Shown here: positions 7,930 through 17,499 of the stretch, in pieces
How positions within the stretch are numbered: the stretch's first letter is position 1
How the letters are laid out: every line of letters begins with the position of its first letter
Source of the DNA: Rhizobium sp. BK313
GTDB lineage: Bacteria; Pseudomonadota; Alphaproteobacteria; Rhizobiales; Rhizobiaceae
NCBI RefSeq assembly: GCF_014193655.1
Contig: NZ_JACHZQ010000001.1
Location: forward strand, 1,674,001-1,738,000
Direction of reading: 5' to 3'
Length of the DNA stretch: 64,000 bases
Made by a program: the position numbers and the translations under genes
Notes under the pieces: generated by a model
What the model was told of the DNA's origin: nothing
What the model saw: only the letters and a program-made list of their open reading frames with translations
Databases searched by the model: none

Positions 7930-9729
7930 CTATTCAAGGAACGTCATTGGGTTGACCGGGGCCGAATTCTTGCGGACTTCGAAGTGAAGCTGCGGCTGCT
8001 TGACATCGCCGCTCATGCCCGAGGTGGCGAGCGTCTGGCCGCGCTGGACCTTCTGGCCGCGGGCAACGCTGAGTGCATCCGCGTGGCCGTAGACCGTGAC
8101 GGTGCCGTCGTCGTGACGGACGAGGACGGTGTTGCCTAGCTCCTTTAGACCGTTGCCAGCATAGATAACCACGCCGTTCTCAGCAGCCTTGATCGGCGTG
8201 CCTTCCGGAACCGAGATGTCGATACCGTCGTTGCGGCTGCCGTTGACGTTAGAACCGTAGCCGGCGATGACCGCGCCACGAACCGGCCAGCGATATTTGC
8301 CGATCCCCGTCGCTTCCGGTGCATCAGCCGACACGTCGGACTTGTCTTCGGCGTCGCTGACGGATTGCGTCGGCGCTGCGGCTGCGACCGCCTGCGGTTT
8401 GGCGGCATCGGGAGCCGGCGCAGCAGTTGCAGTCTTGGGCGCTGCCTTGGCCACTTGGTCAGCGGCAGCAGTCTTGGCCGCCGGCGCAGCCTTCGCGGTA
8501 GCAGCGGCTGTTTTTGCAGCAGGCTTTACGGTCGGCTCGGCGGCAGCCTGCTTCGGTTCCATGGCCGGCACGGCGACCGACTTTACGGCGGACTTTTGCG
8601 GCTCGATCGAGGCGGTCTTCACCGGATCAGGTCTGATCGGCTCGGCCTCAGCGACCGACCCATGCGGCACCTTCAGAGTCTGGCCGATGCGGATGCCGCC
8701 GCCCGACTGCATGTGATTGGCTTGCTTGAGCGCATCGACGCTGACACCGGTGTTCTTGGCGATCCTAGCGAGCGAGTCACCCGGCTTGACGACATAGGTC
8801 CCGTCGCCCTTTGGCAACGGACCCTTGCCGTTGCCGGCAGCGAGCTTGCCGGGATCGGCAAGGCCGGCCTGCGACTTGCCGCGCATCTGGCCGTTGGACG
8901 GCAGCACGACGGCATCCTGCTCGGGAGCCTTAGCCGGACCCGGCATCTTGCCGCCCTTGGAGAGGTCGGTCGCTTCCGAGGCCACCTTAGCCGGGCTCGG
9001 TGCGCCAGCGCCGTTCATGGTCGGGATGATGATCTGCTGACCTGGCTGAGCGCCGGCACTGTTCTTCAGGCCATTAGCGCGCAGGATTTCCTTTTCCGGA
9101 ACGCCATAGCGGCGCGAGAGCAAGCTTATGTTTTCCCCGGGGCGCAGCGTGACGCTCGGCGCATTGACTGCCGTCCAGCCCGAAGAGGATGCCGCGGCGG
9201 GCGCCGTCTTGATTGTGCCGGTCGGCATCGCATCCGGAGCGAGAGCCGGCTCCGTGCGGGAAACCGCAGCTTTGCCACGCGATGCAGGGAACGGCTGGGC
9301 GAGCGCTTCATCTTCACCCCTGGAGGCAACATGCGAACGTACCGGCGCTGCGGAAGCCGTGGGAGCTGCAAGGTCGGAACGCTGGATCGCAACGGGCGCG
9401 GTCGATACGCGGGCGCTCGAATAGGATGGGTTATAACGGGCCGGAGAATTCGGATAGGGCCGCGCAACCGACGCGTTCTGCTGCGAATAATCCTGCTGCT
9501 GATAGCCACCGCCCTGGGCAACATCGGCACGCGGCACCGGATCGCCGTCCGGGCCTGTCAGGCCGCGGCGATTGATCGAACCGGTCGTCGTCTGATCCGG
9601 AGAGCCCGCAAAGAGCCCGCCGAAGCGCGTCGTGTCCGAACTACAAGCTGTCGCGGTGCTCGCCAGGAGAATGGCCACCAAGACTTTCCCTGCCGATTTA
9701 CCGAAGTTTGACGAAAGACTGAAACCCAT
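7930..9729 (-). CDS. LysM and degenerate M23 (LytM) cell-wall protein, NlpD/DipM-like
   Basis: A 599-residue exported protein. The N-terminal signal ends in a lipobox-like TATAC. After a low-complexity stretch come two LysM domains (around residues 195-240 and 312-360), an Ala/Lys/Pro-rich linker, and a C-terminal LytM domain. In active M23 peptidases the zinc site is HxxxD plus HxH. Here the equivalents read NDGID and QLHFE, so two His ligands are replaced. Such degenerate LytM proteins (NlpD, EnvC) activate cell-wall amidases rather than cut peptidoglycan. The order surE-pcm-this gene is the classic surE-pcm-nlpD arrangement. The ATG at 9729 is chosen over a GTG at 9741. Confidence 0.88.
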   Translation of the reverse strand: MGFSLSSNFGKSAGKVLVAILLASTATACSSDTTRFGGLFAGSPDQTTTGSINRRGLTGPDGDPVPRADVAQGGGYQQQDYSQQNASVARPYPNSPARYNPSYSSARVSTAPVAIQRSDLAAPTASAAPVRSHVASRGEDEALAQPFPASRGKAAVSRTEPALAPDAMPTGTIKTAPAAASSSGWTAVNAPSVTLRPGENISLLSRRYGVPEKEILRANGLKNSAGAQPGQQIIIPTMNGAGAPSPAKVASEATDLSKGGKMPGPAKAPEQDAVVLPSNGQMRGKSQAGLADPGKLAAGNGKGPLPKGDGTYVVKPGDSLARIAKNTGVSVDALKQANHMQSGGGIRIGQTLKVPHGSVAEAEPIRPDPVKTASIEPQKSAVKSVAVPAMEPKQAAAEPTVKPAAKTAAATAKAAPAAKTAAADQVAKAAPKTATAAPAPDAAKPQAVAAAAPTQSVSDAEDKSDVSADAPEATGIGKYRWPVRGAVIAGYGSNVNGSRNDGIDISVPEGTPIKAAENGVVIYAGNGLKELGNTVLVRHDDGTVTVYGHADALSVARGQKVQRGQTLATSGMSGDVKQPQLHFEVRKNSAPVNPMTFLE

Positions 9730-9899
9730 GACTCGACCCACTTGAGACGCAACCGTTTATGGGTCGATTAAAGCGCGTTAATCTTACCATGCGGTTAAAG
9801 CACTGGTGTCGCATGTGTTTTTTTGAGGAATTGCTAACCATAGAAGATGAATCCCCGCACTTGCGGGATACTTCAGGGGATTTCAATCTAAATTAGGCC

Positions 9900-10553
9900 T
9901 CAAAGATAAGAGGCGAGCATCGGCACGATCGGCTGATAGGGAACATCGAAAAGTTCCTCGCGCTCGAAGCGGCTGCCGGTCTTGGTGAGGCGCACCATGC
10001 GGCAAATAGTGTCTGAAAGCATCAGGGGCGCAATCATCGATCCGCCGGAAACCAGTTGCTCGGCATAGAAGCGCGGCATGGCGGTGAAGGCCGACGTCAC
10101 CAGGATGCGATCGAAAGTGCCCTCGCCCGGCAACCCGACGCTGCCGTCAGCCTGGCGAATGATGACGTTGCGCAGTCCCAACGTGTCCATGCGCTGCTGC
10201 GCTGCCGTCGTCAGCGTCTTGTAGCGATCGACCGTCAGCACCCGCTCGACAATGCGACCCATGACGGCGGCAGTGAATCCACTGCCCGTCCCGACTTCGA
10301 GAACGCGATGGCCCGGCTTGATCTTCAGGCTGTGCAGGACGCGGACAACGAGGTCGATGCCTTCCATGAAAGCACCGCATTCGATCGGGATCGTTCGGCT
10401 GGAATAGGCGTCATCGACAAATTGTGGCGGCACGAAGGGAAGGCGCGGCGTCTGTTCGACGGCCGTCATCAGATCGATGTCCAATATGCCCTCGGCCCGC
10501 AGCCGCAGCACGACGGCCGCAAAGCCTTCCTTCTCGACCAAACGAGGTGTCAA
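9900..10553 (-). CDS. pcm: Protein-L-isoaspartate O-methyltransferase
   Basis: This 217-residue S-adenosylmethionine-dependent enzyme methylates L-isoaspartyl residues and so starts repair of aged proteins. The SAM-binding motif I is [16 protein letters not shown] (about residues 80-95), and the family [21 protein letters not shown] segment precedes it. It overlaps the end of surE by 4 bases, so the two are translationally coupled. The downstream LysM/M23 gene completes the surE-pcm-nlpD type cluster. Confidence 0.93.
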   Translation of the reverse strand: MTPRLVEKEGFAAVVLRLRAEGILDIDLMTAVEQTPRLPFVPPQFVDDAYSSRTIPIECGAFMEGIDLVVRVLHSLKIKPGHRVLEVGTGSGFTAAVMGRIVERVLTVDRYKTLTTAAQQRMDTLGLRNVIIRQADGSVGLPGEGTFDRILVTSAFTAMPRFYAEQLVSGGSMIAPLMLSDTICRMVRLTKTGSRFEREELFDVPYQPIVPMLASYL

Positions 10554-11323
10554 TCCGCTACTCCATACCCGAGCGCCCGCGCCACGCGGTCTTGCGCCGA
10601 ATAATCTGTCAAATCGAGTTTCAAAGGAGTTACCGAAATACGATTTTGTTTCAGTGCATGGATATCGGTGCCCGGGCGAAAGACGCCGCTGCGTTCGCCG
10701 AAGCGCAACCAGTAATAAGGAAATCCGCGGCCATCGGCCCTTTCCTCGACTTGCAAATTGAAGGCGAGATTGCCCTGCGCCGTAACTTCAATCCCGGAAA
10801 CTTCATCCGGGAGACAGTTCGGGAAGTTCAGGTTGAGAAAGGTGCTGTCGGGCAGATCGACATCGATGAGCTTGCCGAGAAGCGCGGGCGCATGCGTCTC
10901 CACCACCTCCCAGGGCACGACGCGCGTCCCATTCTCATGCACATAAGCCTGGCTCAACGCAAAGGAGCGCACGCCCTGCAGCGTACCTTCGATCGCGCCG
11001 GCGATCGTTCCCGAATAGGTGACATCGTCGGCGACGTTGGAGCCGGAATTGACGCCCGAGAGCACCAGGTCCGGCTTGATGTCCATGACCTGGCGGATAC
11101 CCATGATGACGCAATCTGTCGGCGTGCCGCGCAGCGCATAGTGCTTGTCGGAGACTTTGCGCAAGCGCAACGGTTCGGAAAGGCTCAGCGAATGGGCAAG
11201 ACCGCTTTGGTCCGTTTCCGGAGCTACGACCCAGACATCATCAGACATGGTGCGAGCGATACGCTCCAGTACGGCCAGTCCTTCGGCATGAATGCCGTCG
11301 TCATTGGTCAGAAGTATCCGCAT
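10550..11323 (-). CDS. surE: SurE, 5'/3'-nucleotidase
   Basis: A 257-residue metal-dependent nucleoside monophosphate phosphatase. The N-terminal [14 protein letters not shown] carries the metal-binding Asp pair, and [24 protein letters not shown] is the second family signature. The length agrees with the family. It overlaps pcm by 4 bases and lies 30 bases after serS in the same direction. In other bacteria surE and pcm support stationary-phase and stress survival. Confidence 0.95.
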   Translation of the reverse strand: MRILLTNDDGIHAEGLAVLERIARTMSDDVWVVAPETDQSGLAHSLSLSEPLRLRKVSDKHYALRGTPTDCVIMGIRQVMDIKPDLVLSGVNSGSNVADDVTYSGTIAGAIEGTLQGVRSFALSQAYVHENGTRVVPWEVVETHAPALLGKLIDVDLPDSTFLNLNFPNCLPDEVSGIEVTAQGNLAFNLQVEERADGRGFPYYWLRFGERSGVFRPGTDIHALKQNRISVTPLKLDLTDYSAQDRVARALGYGVAD

Positions 11324-11353
11324 TGCCCGACGCCCCGTTCACATCGGCCCGGT

Positions 11354-12637
11354 TCAGGCCGCCCGCTCGATCCTCTTCACACCACCCATATATGGCAGCA
11401 GTACGTCCGGAACAGTGACCGAACCGTCCTCGTTCAGATAATTCTCGACAACGGCGATCAAGCAGCGCCCGACCGCGGTGCCCGAGCCGTTCAGCGTGTG
11501 GACGAATTTCGTGCCCTTGTCGTCCTTGCCACGGTAGCGCGCGTTCATCCGCCGTGCCTGGAAATCGCCGCAGACCGAGCAGGAGGAGATTTCGCGATAG
11601 GTATCCTGCCCCGGCAGCCAGACTTCGAGATCGTAGGTCTTGCGGGCGCCGAAGCCCATGTCGCCGGTCGACAGCGTCATGACGCGATAATGCAGACCAA
11701 GACGCTTCAGCACTTCCTCGGCGCAGGCGGTCATGCGCTCGTGCTCGGCAATCGAGCTTTCGGCGTCTGTGATGGAAACAAGTTCGCATTTCCAGAACTG
11801 GTGCTGCCGCAGCATGCCGCGCGTATCGCGCCCGGCCGAACCCGCTTCCGACCGGAAAGACGGCGTCAGCGCGGTAAAGCGCAGCGGCAACTTCTCCTGA
11901 TCGAGAATCTCGCCAGAGACGAGGTTGGTCAGCGTCACTTCGGCGGTCGGGATCAACCAGCGGCCATCCGTGGTCCGGAAGAGGTCCTCGGCGAATTTCG
12001 GCAATTGGCCGGTGCCAAACATAGCCTCATCGCGCACCATCAGCGGAGAGCTGACTTCGGTATAGCCATGCTCGCCGGTATGCAAATCCAGCATGAACTG
12101 ACCGAGCGCCCGTTCCAGCCGCGCAAGCTGCGAGGTCAGCACGGTGAAACGCGAGCCGGAGAGCTTGGCGGCACGCTCGAAATCCATGTAGCCGAGCGCT
12201 TCGCCGATCTCGAAGTGCTCCTTCGGCTTATGGTTCCAGGTCGGCTTGGCGCCCCAGATAAGTTTGACGACGTTATCGTGTTCATCTTCACCGACCGGCA
12301 CATCATCGAGCGGAATATTGGGAATGCGCGACAGAGCGTCGTTGAGCTCGGCCGTCAGCACGCGCTCTTCTTCTTCCGCTGAAGGCAGCGACGTCTTGAT
12401 CTCGGCGACTTCGGCCTTCAGCTTCTCGGCAAGCTCGGTGTTCTTCTGCGCCATGGCCGCGCCGATTTCCTTCGAAGCGGCGTTGCGGCGAGACTGCATA
12501 TCCTGGACGGATTGGATGACGGAGCGGCGCTTCTCATCGAGCGCAATTAGGCTTTGCGACAAAGGCTCGGCACCGCGCTTGGCAAGCGCTGCATCCAAAG
12601 CCTCGGCATTCTCACGAATCCATCTGATATCAAGCAT
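11354..12637 (-). CDS. serS: Seryl-tRNA synthetase
   Basis: The 427-residue class II synthetase charges tRNA-Ser with serine. The N-terminal coiled-coil tRNA-binding arm is visible at about residues 30-100 (rich in Glu, Lys and Ala), followed by motif 2 around [21 protein letters not shown] and motif 3 near the C-terminus ([18 protein letters not shown]). The ORF extends upstream to 12658; the ATG at 12637 gives the standard [10 protein letters not shown] start. Confidence 0.96.
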   Translation of the reverse strand: MLDIRWIRENAEALDAALAKRGAEPLSQSLIALDEKRRSVIQSVQDMQSRRNAASKEIGAAMAQKNTELAEKLKAEVAEIKTSLPSAEEEERVLTAELNDALSRIPNIPLDDVPVGEDEHDNVVKLIWGAKPTWNHKPKEHFEIGEALGYMDFERAAKLSGSRFTVLTSQLARLERALGQFMLDLHTGEHGYTEVSSPLMVRDEAMFGTGQLPKFAEDLFRTTDGRWLIPTAEVTLTNLVSGEILDQEKLPLRFTALTPSFRSEAGSAGRDTRGMLRQHQFWKCELVSITDAESSIAEHERMTACAEEVLKRLGLHYRVMTLSTGDMGFGARKTYDLEVWLPGQDTYREISSCSVCGDFQARRMNARYRGKDDKGTKFVHTLNGSGTAVGRCLIAVVENYLNEDGSVTVPDVLLPYMGGVKRIERAA

Positions 12638-12737
12638 CGTCGTTCCAGGTCGTTGCACATGAGCGTAGCTCCGACCGAGATTTCGGTCGGAGATCGAACC
12701 AGCAAAACCCTATGAAAAGACGATCCGGATCTGACGC

Positions 12738-13565
12738 TTAGACACTATCCGTCTTGGCGACATCAGACGTCTCGTCACTCTCCTCGAGCACTTGCCGGGC
12801 ACGCTGGCGTTCCACGAGTCGCGCCGCGTAGATGGAAATCTCGTAGAGAAGGATCGTCGGCAGTGCAAGGCCGATCTGAGACATCGGATCCGGCGGTGTA
12901 AGCACCGCGGCGACGATGAAGGCGAACACGATTGCGAACTTACGCTTTTCCGCCAGCCACTGCGAGGTCAGCAGGCCGACGCGGGCAAGCAACGTGGTGA
13001 TGACTGGCAGCTGGAAGACGAGGCCGAAGGAAAAGACCAGCGTCATGATCAGGCTCAGATATTCCGAGACCTTCGGCAGCAGCGCGATACCCACCTGGCC
13101 GTCAGCCGGCGCCTGCTGCATCTTCAGGAAGAACCACATGACCATGGGGCAGAAGAAGAAATAGACAAGCGCCGCGCCCATCAAGAACAGGACCGGTGAC
13201 GCGATCAGGAACGGCAGGAAGGCGGCACGCTCGTTCTTATAGAGGCCGGGCGCAACGAATTTGTAGATCTGAGCGGCAATAATCGGGAAGGCGATGACCA
13301 GCGCGCCGAACATTGCGACCTTCACCTGCGTGAAGAAAAACTCCTGCGGCGCAGTGTAAATCAGCTCGGCTTTGGCGAGATCGAGATGGGCCCAGACGAC
13401 AGCCCATTTGTAAGGGTAGACTAGGTAGTTGAAGAGATGCTTCGCAACGGCGAAGCAGCCGACGAAGGCAATGAAAAACGCCACCAGCGACCAGATCAGC
13501 CGGGTGCGTAATTCCATGAGGTGTTCGATAAGCGGCTGTGGCTTATCGTCAATATCACCCGTCAT
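12738..13565 (-). CDS. tatC: TatC, Sec-independent translocase subunit
   Basis: A 275-residue polytopic membrane protein that recognises twin-arginine signal peptides. It has six predicted membrane segments, the N-terminal PLIEHLMELRTRLIWS motif with the conserved Glu and Arg, and the TPPDPMSQ signature near residue 225. It overlaps tatB by 4 bases. Within this window cpdB (56424) carries a Tat-type signal that would be a substrate. Confidence 0.96.
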   Translation of the reverse strand: MTGDIDDKPQPLIEHLMELRTRLIWSLVAFFIAFVGCFAVAKHLFNYLVYPYKWAVVWAHLDLAKAELIYTAPQEFFFTQVKVAMFGALVIAFPIIAAQIYKFVAPGLYKNERAAFLPFLIASPVLFLMGAALVYFFFCPMVMWFFLKMQQAPADGQVGIALLPKVSEYLSLIMTLVFSFGLVFQLPVITTLLARVGLLTSQWLAEKRKFAIVFAFIVAAVLTPPDPMSQIGLALPTILLYEISIYAARLVERQRARQVLEESDETSDVAKTDSV

Positions 13566-14248
13566 GCCTGGTCCTTCTTCTTAGGCGTTGTTTTGTTCGC
13601 CGCTGGGCGCTTCTTTGGAGCGGCGGCGGGAACATCTGTGGCGGCAGCTGAAACCTTGCGCGGCGCGCGCTTCGGCTTTTCCGCAACAACGGATGTGTCG
13701 ACTACCGCTGCGACAACCTCGTCCGTCTTGGCCGGCACTTTAGCCCGCGGTTTGCGGACCGCTTTCGGCTTAGGCGACGTCTCCTCGGCAACGACGGCCG
13801 GTTGCGGTGTCATCAACGGCGCAGGCGAAACCACCGGTGTTGCCTCGCTCGCCGCAAGAACGATCGGAGGCGTTTCCGGCAATCCCATGGACGGCTCGGA
13901 AACCGGCTCTGCTGGTGTCGATGTCGAAACAGCAGGCTTATCCACTGTTGTCGAACGCTGCAGGTCAGCCTTGATCTCGTTGCCCATCTGCCGCAACGGA
14001 TTCATTGCCTCTCGCAATGAATTGACCGGATTGAGTTTCTGCGCATCGGAGATCGTCTGGCGCACATCATCCAGCTCGGCCTCACGCATAGCCTCATCAA
14101 ATTGCGCGCGGAAGTCGCCCGCCACTTTTCGGGCCCGCGCCGTCATTTTACCGATCGTCCGCAACGTCGCCGGCAATTCCTTAGGGCCAATGACCACAAG
14201 CGCCACGACCGCGATAATCAGCAGCTCAGACCAGCCTACGTCGAACAT
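13562..14248 (-). CDS. tatB: TatB, Sec-independent translocase subunit
   Basis: A 228-residue protein with an N-terminal membrane helix followed by the family Gly-Pro hinge (MFDVGWSELLIIAVVALVVIGPKELP), an amphipathic helix, and a long Pro/Ala/Lys-rich C-terminal tail ending in KKRPAANKTTPKKK. TatB receives substrates with TatC. The tail is longer than in E. coli (171 residues in total there), as is usual in rhizobia. It overlaps the tatC start. Confidence 0.95.
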   Translation of the reverse strand: MFDVGWSELLIIAVVALVVIGPKELPATLRTIGKMTARARKVAGDFRAQFDEAMREAELDDVRQTISDAQKLNPVNSLREAMNPLRQMGNEIKADLQRSTTVDKPAVSTSTPAEPVSEPSMGLPETPPIVLAASEATPVVSPAPLMTPQPAVVAEETSPKPKAVRKPRAKVPAKTDEVVAAVVDTSVVAEKPKRAPRKVSAAATDVPAAAPKKRPAANKTTPKKKDQA

Positions 14249-14303
14249 GAAAAGGCTCCTGGGCCGACAGCGAGCGTATCAGCTCCTGACGGACCCGACA
14301 TGA

Positions 14304-14510
14304 TTATTTCGATTCGTCGGCCTTGTGTTCAACCGTCCGCGACGTTGTCGTCGGGGACGGCGGCGTCTCCTCGTCGTCGTTCATGCCTTTCTTGAAGCTC
14401 TTGATGCCCTTGGCAACATCACCCATCAGCTCCGGGATCTTTCCACGGCCGAACAACAAAAGCGCGATGGCCAGGACGATCAGCCAGTGCCATATGCTTA
14501 GAGAACCCAT
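14304..14510 (-). CDS. tatA: TatA, Sec-independent translocase pore subunit
   Basis: A 68-residue protein with the TatA layout: a short N-terminal membrane helix ([20 protein letters not shown]), the [20 protein letters not shown] hinge and amphipathic helix, and an acidic tail. The frame is open to 14666, but the ATG at 14510 is the only start that leaves the membrane helix at the N-terminus. First gene of tatABC; the gap to tatB is 55 bases. Confidence 0.95.
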   Translation of the reverse strand: MGSLSIWHWLIVLAIALLLFGRGKIPELMGDVAKGIKSFKKGMNDDEETPPSPTTTSRTVEHKADESK

Positions 14511-14762
14511 TGCGATAACTCCCAATTTCAACGTCTTCCCGATGTAAGACGTTTGCGGATGTTTTTCAAACACCAAAATGTACTGCATCGGCGCAGATGG
14601 GGATAGCGAGCGCCAAAGCCGCGGCCGAACATCTCCAACCCTGGAGAATGATTTCCATATTCGCATCCGCTAATGGCAAAACCGAGACTTGGCGCCAATA
14701 CCTGGAAAAAAGCTTTATAGCTGCCGATCAGCCTGAGATGCGCTGTCAGCGCCGGTTTTGGG

Positions 14763-15488
14763 TCAATCGTCCGAAGCGCCGCCCGGCGCCAAAAGACCAA
14801 GTTCCTCGAGATCCAATTGCGTGATCGGATCTTCGTCCTCGGTCAATTCGTCGCTCATCAATGGCGACGGAATGTTGAAATTGGCGGGAATACGGCCCGA
14901 AAGCAGCCCGGCCCCCTTCAATTCTTCGAGACCGGGCAGGTCGCGCAACTCTTCCAGGCCGAAATGATCGAGGAAATCCCGGGTCGTACCCAGCGTCACC
15001 GGCCGGCCGGGAGTACGCCGGCGTCCGCGAAAACGAACCCAGCCCGATTCCATCAACACGTCGAGCGTCCCCTTTGAAGTCTGCACACCTCTGATATCCT
15101 CGATCTCGGCACGCGTCACCGGCTGGTGGTAGGCAATGATGGCCAGGACCTCGAGTGCGGCGCGCGACAATTTCCGGACCTCGTTGTCATCGCGACGAAT
15201 CACAAAGGAAAGATCCGCAGCCGTGCGAAAGGCCCAGGCGCCATCGACCTGTATCAGATTGACGCCACGCGTCGCATAATCGGCCCTAAGGCTCTGCATG
15301 ACAGAGCGGACATCGACACCGCGCGCGACGCGGTCAGCGATAAAGCCTTCGGAAACCGGCTGGGCGGAGGCGAAAACCAGGGCTTCGGCTATGCGCTCTG
15401 CCTCACGGACGACGTGGGCATCAACAACCGAGGCTGTCGGCGCAGCCGCTTCGTCGTCCATGTGATGGTCGTTGTCCGGGCCGCTCAC
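14763..15488 (-). CDS. scpB: ScpB, chromosome segregation and condensation protein B
   Basis: A 241-residue winged-helix protein that joins ScpA and SMC in the condensin complex. Recognisable elements are EALVFASAQPVSEGFIADRV, ALEVLAIIAYHQPVTRAEIE, IRGVQTSKGTLDVLMESGWV and GTTRDFLDHFGLEELRDLP. The C-terminal tail is acidic. It follows scpA by 13 bases. Confidence 0.95.
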   Translation of the reverse strand: MSGPDNDHHMDDEAAAPTASVVDAHVVREAERIAEALVFASAQPVSEGFIADRVARGVDVRSVMQSLRADYATRGVNLIQVDGAWAFRTAADLSFVIRRDDNEVRKLSRAALEVLAIIAYHQPVTRAEIEDIRGVQTSKGTLDVLMESGWVRFRGRRRTPGRPVTLGTTRDFLDHFGLEELRDLPGLEELKGAGLLSGRIPANFNIPSPLMSDELTEDEDPITQLDLEELGLLAPGGASDD

Positions 15489-15501
15489 GCTCGCTCCTAT
15501 C

Positions 15502-16347
15502 CTATTCCGCCGCCTCGAGTTCTATATGGTTCGCCCCGCGCCGCATATAGAGAGGCTGGAACGCTCCCTCCTGGCGAATCTCCAGCTTCCCTTCGCGCAC
15601 GAGCTCCAGCGAGGCGGCAAAGGTGCTGGCGATAGCGGTAACGCGCTCGCTCGAACTGGTCATGTAGCGCAGCAGATAGTGTTCCAAAGCGGTCCAGTCG
15701 GTGATTTCACCGATCATTCGGCTGAGAATCGTACGGGCATCAACGAGAGACCAGACGCGTCGCCGCTCGATCGTCACTTGGGTGATCGCCTGACGCTGAC
15801 GCAAGCTCGCATAGGCGGTGAGAAGATCGTAGAGGCTGGCGTCATAGGCCGACTGGCGCCGGTCGGGAATATGTTCGGGCGCGCCGCGGACGAAGACGTC
15901 GCGGCCGAGACGATTGCGGTTGACGAGATCGGTCGCCGCGTCGCGCATGGCCTCGAGGCGCTTCAGGCGGAAGGCCAGCGTCGCAGCCATTTCCTCGCCT
16001 GTCGGGCCGTCTTCCTTGCTCTGCTGGGGAATGAGCAGCTTCGACTTGAGATAGGCGAGCCAGGCAGCCATGACGAGGTAATCTGCGGCAAGCTCGATGC
16101 GAATCCGCCGGGCGCGCTCAATGAACAGCAGATACTGCTCGGCGAGCGACAGCACGGAGATGCGCGACAGATCGACCTTCTGGTTGCGAGCGAGATGCAG
16201 CAGAAGGTCGAGCGGGCCTTCGAAGCCGGCAATGTCGATGACGAGCGCCGGTTCATGCATGCCGCGCTCTGCACCATTGTCCTGCCACACCTTGTCCATT
16301 GGCGTCACCGCCTGCAGGCTCTTTTCCGTGCCGTCCACCTTGTTCAC
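15502..16347 (-). CDS. scpA: ScpA, segregation and condensation protein A (kleisin)
   Basis: A 281-residue kleisin that bridges SMC heads. The N-terminal signature IAGFEGPLDLLLHLARNQKVDLSRI is followed by YLVMAAWLAYLKSKLLIP, and the C-terminal winged helix is present. The start at 16347 leaves about 30 residues before the motif, longer than some homologues; an internal ATG at residue 30 is possible. It is 24 bases downstream of nagZ, an order that is conserved in rhizobia. Confidence 0.95.
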   Translation of the reverse strand: MNKVDGTEKSLQAVTPMDKVWQDNGAERGMHEPALVIDIAGFEGPLDLLLHLARNQKVDLSRISVLSLAEQYLLFIERARRIRIELAADYLVMAAWLAYLKSKLLIPQQSKEDGPTGEEMAATLAFRLKRLEAMRDAATDLVNRNRLGRDVFVRGAPEHIPDRRQSAYDASLYDLLTAYASLRQRQAITQVTIERRRVWSLVDARTILSRMIGEITDWTALEHYLLRYMTSSSERVTAIASTFAASLELVREGKLEIRQEGAFQPLYMRRGANHIELEAAE

Positions 16348-16371
16348 CCCTCAGATCCCTGGAGTTCGGTC

Positions 16372-17385
16372 TTACGCCACCGCAAACATCGCATCGAATT
16401 CGGCACGGATCGAAGCCTCGTCGGCACCGTCGTTGCGGCCGAACGCTGCCTCAACAGTCTTCGCACGTGCCAGCGCGGCACCGGCCAATACCGGAACATT
16501 GCGCACCACCTGCTGCATCTCTTCCATGACGCCGTTGCAGTGCAGCACGATATCGCATCCGCCCGCAATAATATTCGCCGCCCGCTCACCGATCGTGCCG
16601 GCGAGCGCATTCATTGAGGTATCATCGGACAGCAGCAGACCCTGAAAGCCGATATAACCGCGGATGATCTCGTCGATGACCTTGCGCGAGGTTGTCGCCG
16701 GATTGACGGGATCGATGTCGGTAAAGACGACATGGCAGGTCATTGCCATCAATTCGTCCTTGAGCGCCACAAATGGCGGAAAGTCATGTGCCTCCAACTC
16801 CGCGCGCGGAACCGTGACAACCGGCAATTCGTGATGCGAATCGGCAAAACCGCGGCCGTGGCCGGGCATGTGCTTCATCACCGGCAGGACGCCGCCAGCT
16901 TTGAGGCCTTCGGCAGCCGCGCGTCCCATCTCCGTCACCGTCACGGGATCGCTACCGTAGGCGCGGTTGCCAATGACATTGCTTGAGCCTTCGACAGGCA
17001 CGTCGAGTACTGGCAGGCAATCGACATTGATGCCGAATTTCAGGAGATCGAATGCATGCAGCCGCGACATCAGCCAGGCGGCGCGCTGGCCCTGCTCGCG
17101 GTTCTTGCGATAGATATCGCCGAGCGCCTGACCGGATGGATAATGCGGCAGGATCGGCGGGCGGATGCGTTGCACCCTGCCCCCTTCCTGGTCGATCAAT
17201 ACCGGTGCATCGCGGCCGACGCTATCGCGCAAGGAAGCAACAAGATCAGCTATCTGCGCCGGCTCGGAAATGTTGCGTCCAAAGAGGATAAAGCCCCACG
17301 GCTGTTCCGACTGATAGAAGGAACGCTCTTCGGGCGTGATGGAATGGCCGCTACAGCCGAGGATCATGGATTTTGATTCGGTCAT
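16372..17385 (-). CDS. nagZ: NagZ, beta-N-acetylhexosaminidase
   Basis: A 337-residue glycoside hydrolase family 3 enzyme that removes N-acetylglucosamine from anhydromuropeptides in cytosolic cell-wall recycling. Key motifs are LIDQEGGRVQRIRPP near residue 63, the catalytic-loop KHMPGHGRGFADSHHELP near 165-183, and the nucleophile region LLSDDTSMNA. No signal peptide is present, as expected. It lies between the SPOR gene and scpA on the same strand. Confidence 0.94.
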   Translation of the reverse strand: MTESKSMILGCSGHSITPEERSFYQSEQPWGFILFGRNISEPAQIADLVASLRDSVGRDAPVLIDQEGGRVQRIRPPILPHYPSGQALGDIYRKNREQGQRAAWLMSRLHAFDLLKFGINVDCLPVLDVPVEGSSNVIGNRAYGSDPVTVTEMGRAAAEGLKAGGVLPVMKHMPGHGRGFADSHHELPVVTVPRAELEAHDFPPFVALKDELMAMTCHVVFTDIDPVNPATTSRKVIDEIIRGYIGFQGLLLSDDTSMNALAGTIGERAANIIAGGCDIVLHCNGVMEEMQQVVRNVPVLAGAALARAKTVEAAFGRNDGADEASIRAEFDAMFAVA

Positions 17386-17441
17386 GTTCGAATCATAAAG
17401 GCCGCCTCGCGAAATGCGAATAACCTCAAACCGAGATACAC

Positions 17442-17476
17442 AAAAAGAAAGCGGCGAGCCTCAGCCCGCCGCTTTC
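17442..17476 (-). terminator. Rho-independent terminator after the SPOR-domain gene
   Basis: A 10-bp perfect stem, GAAAGCGGCG with CGCCGCTTTC (17447-17456 with 17467-17476), is followed on the minus strand by a T run. It separates the SPOR gene from nagZ. Confidence 0.85.
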
Positions 17477-17499
17477 CGTAATCATCTGGCCTCGATCTC

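Noticed and set aside
8365..9711. A 448-codon plus-strand frame opposite the LysM/M23 gene
   Set aside because: Low-complexity Arg/Gly/Leu composition produced by the Ala/Pro-rich gene on the other strand.
10424..12382. A 652-codon plus-strand frame opposite surE and serS
   Set aside because: It spans two well-supported minus-strand genes and their junction and shows no domain.
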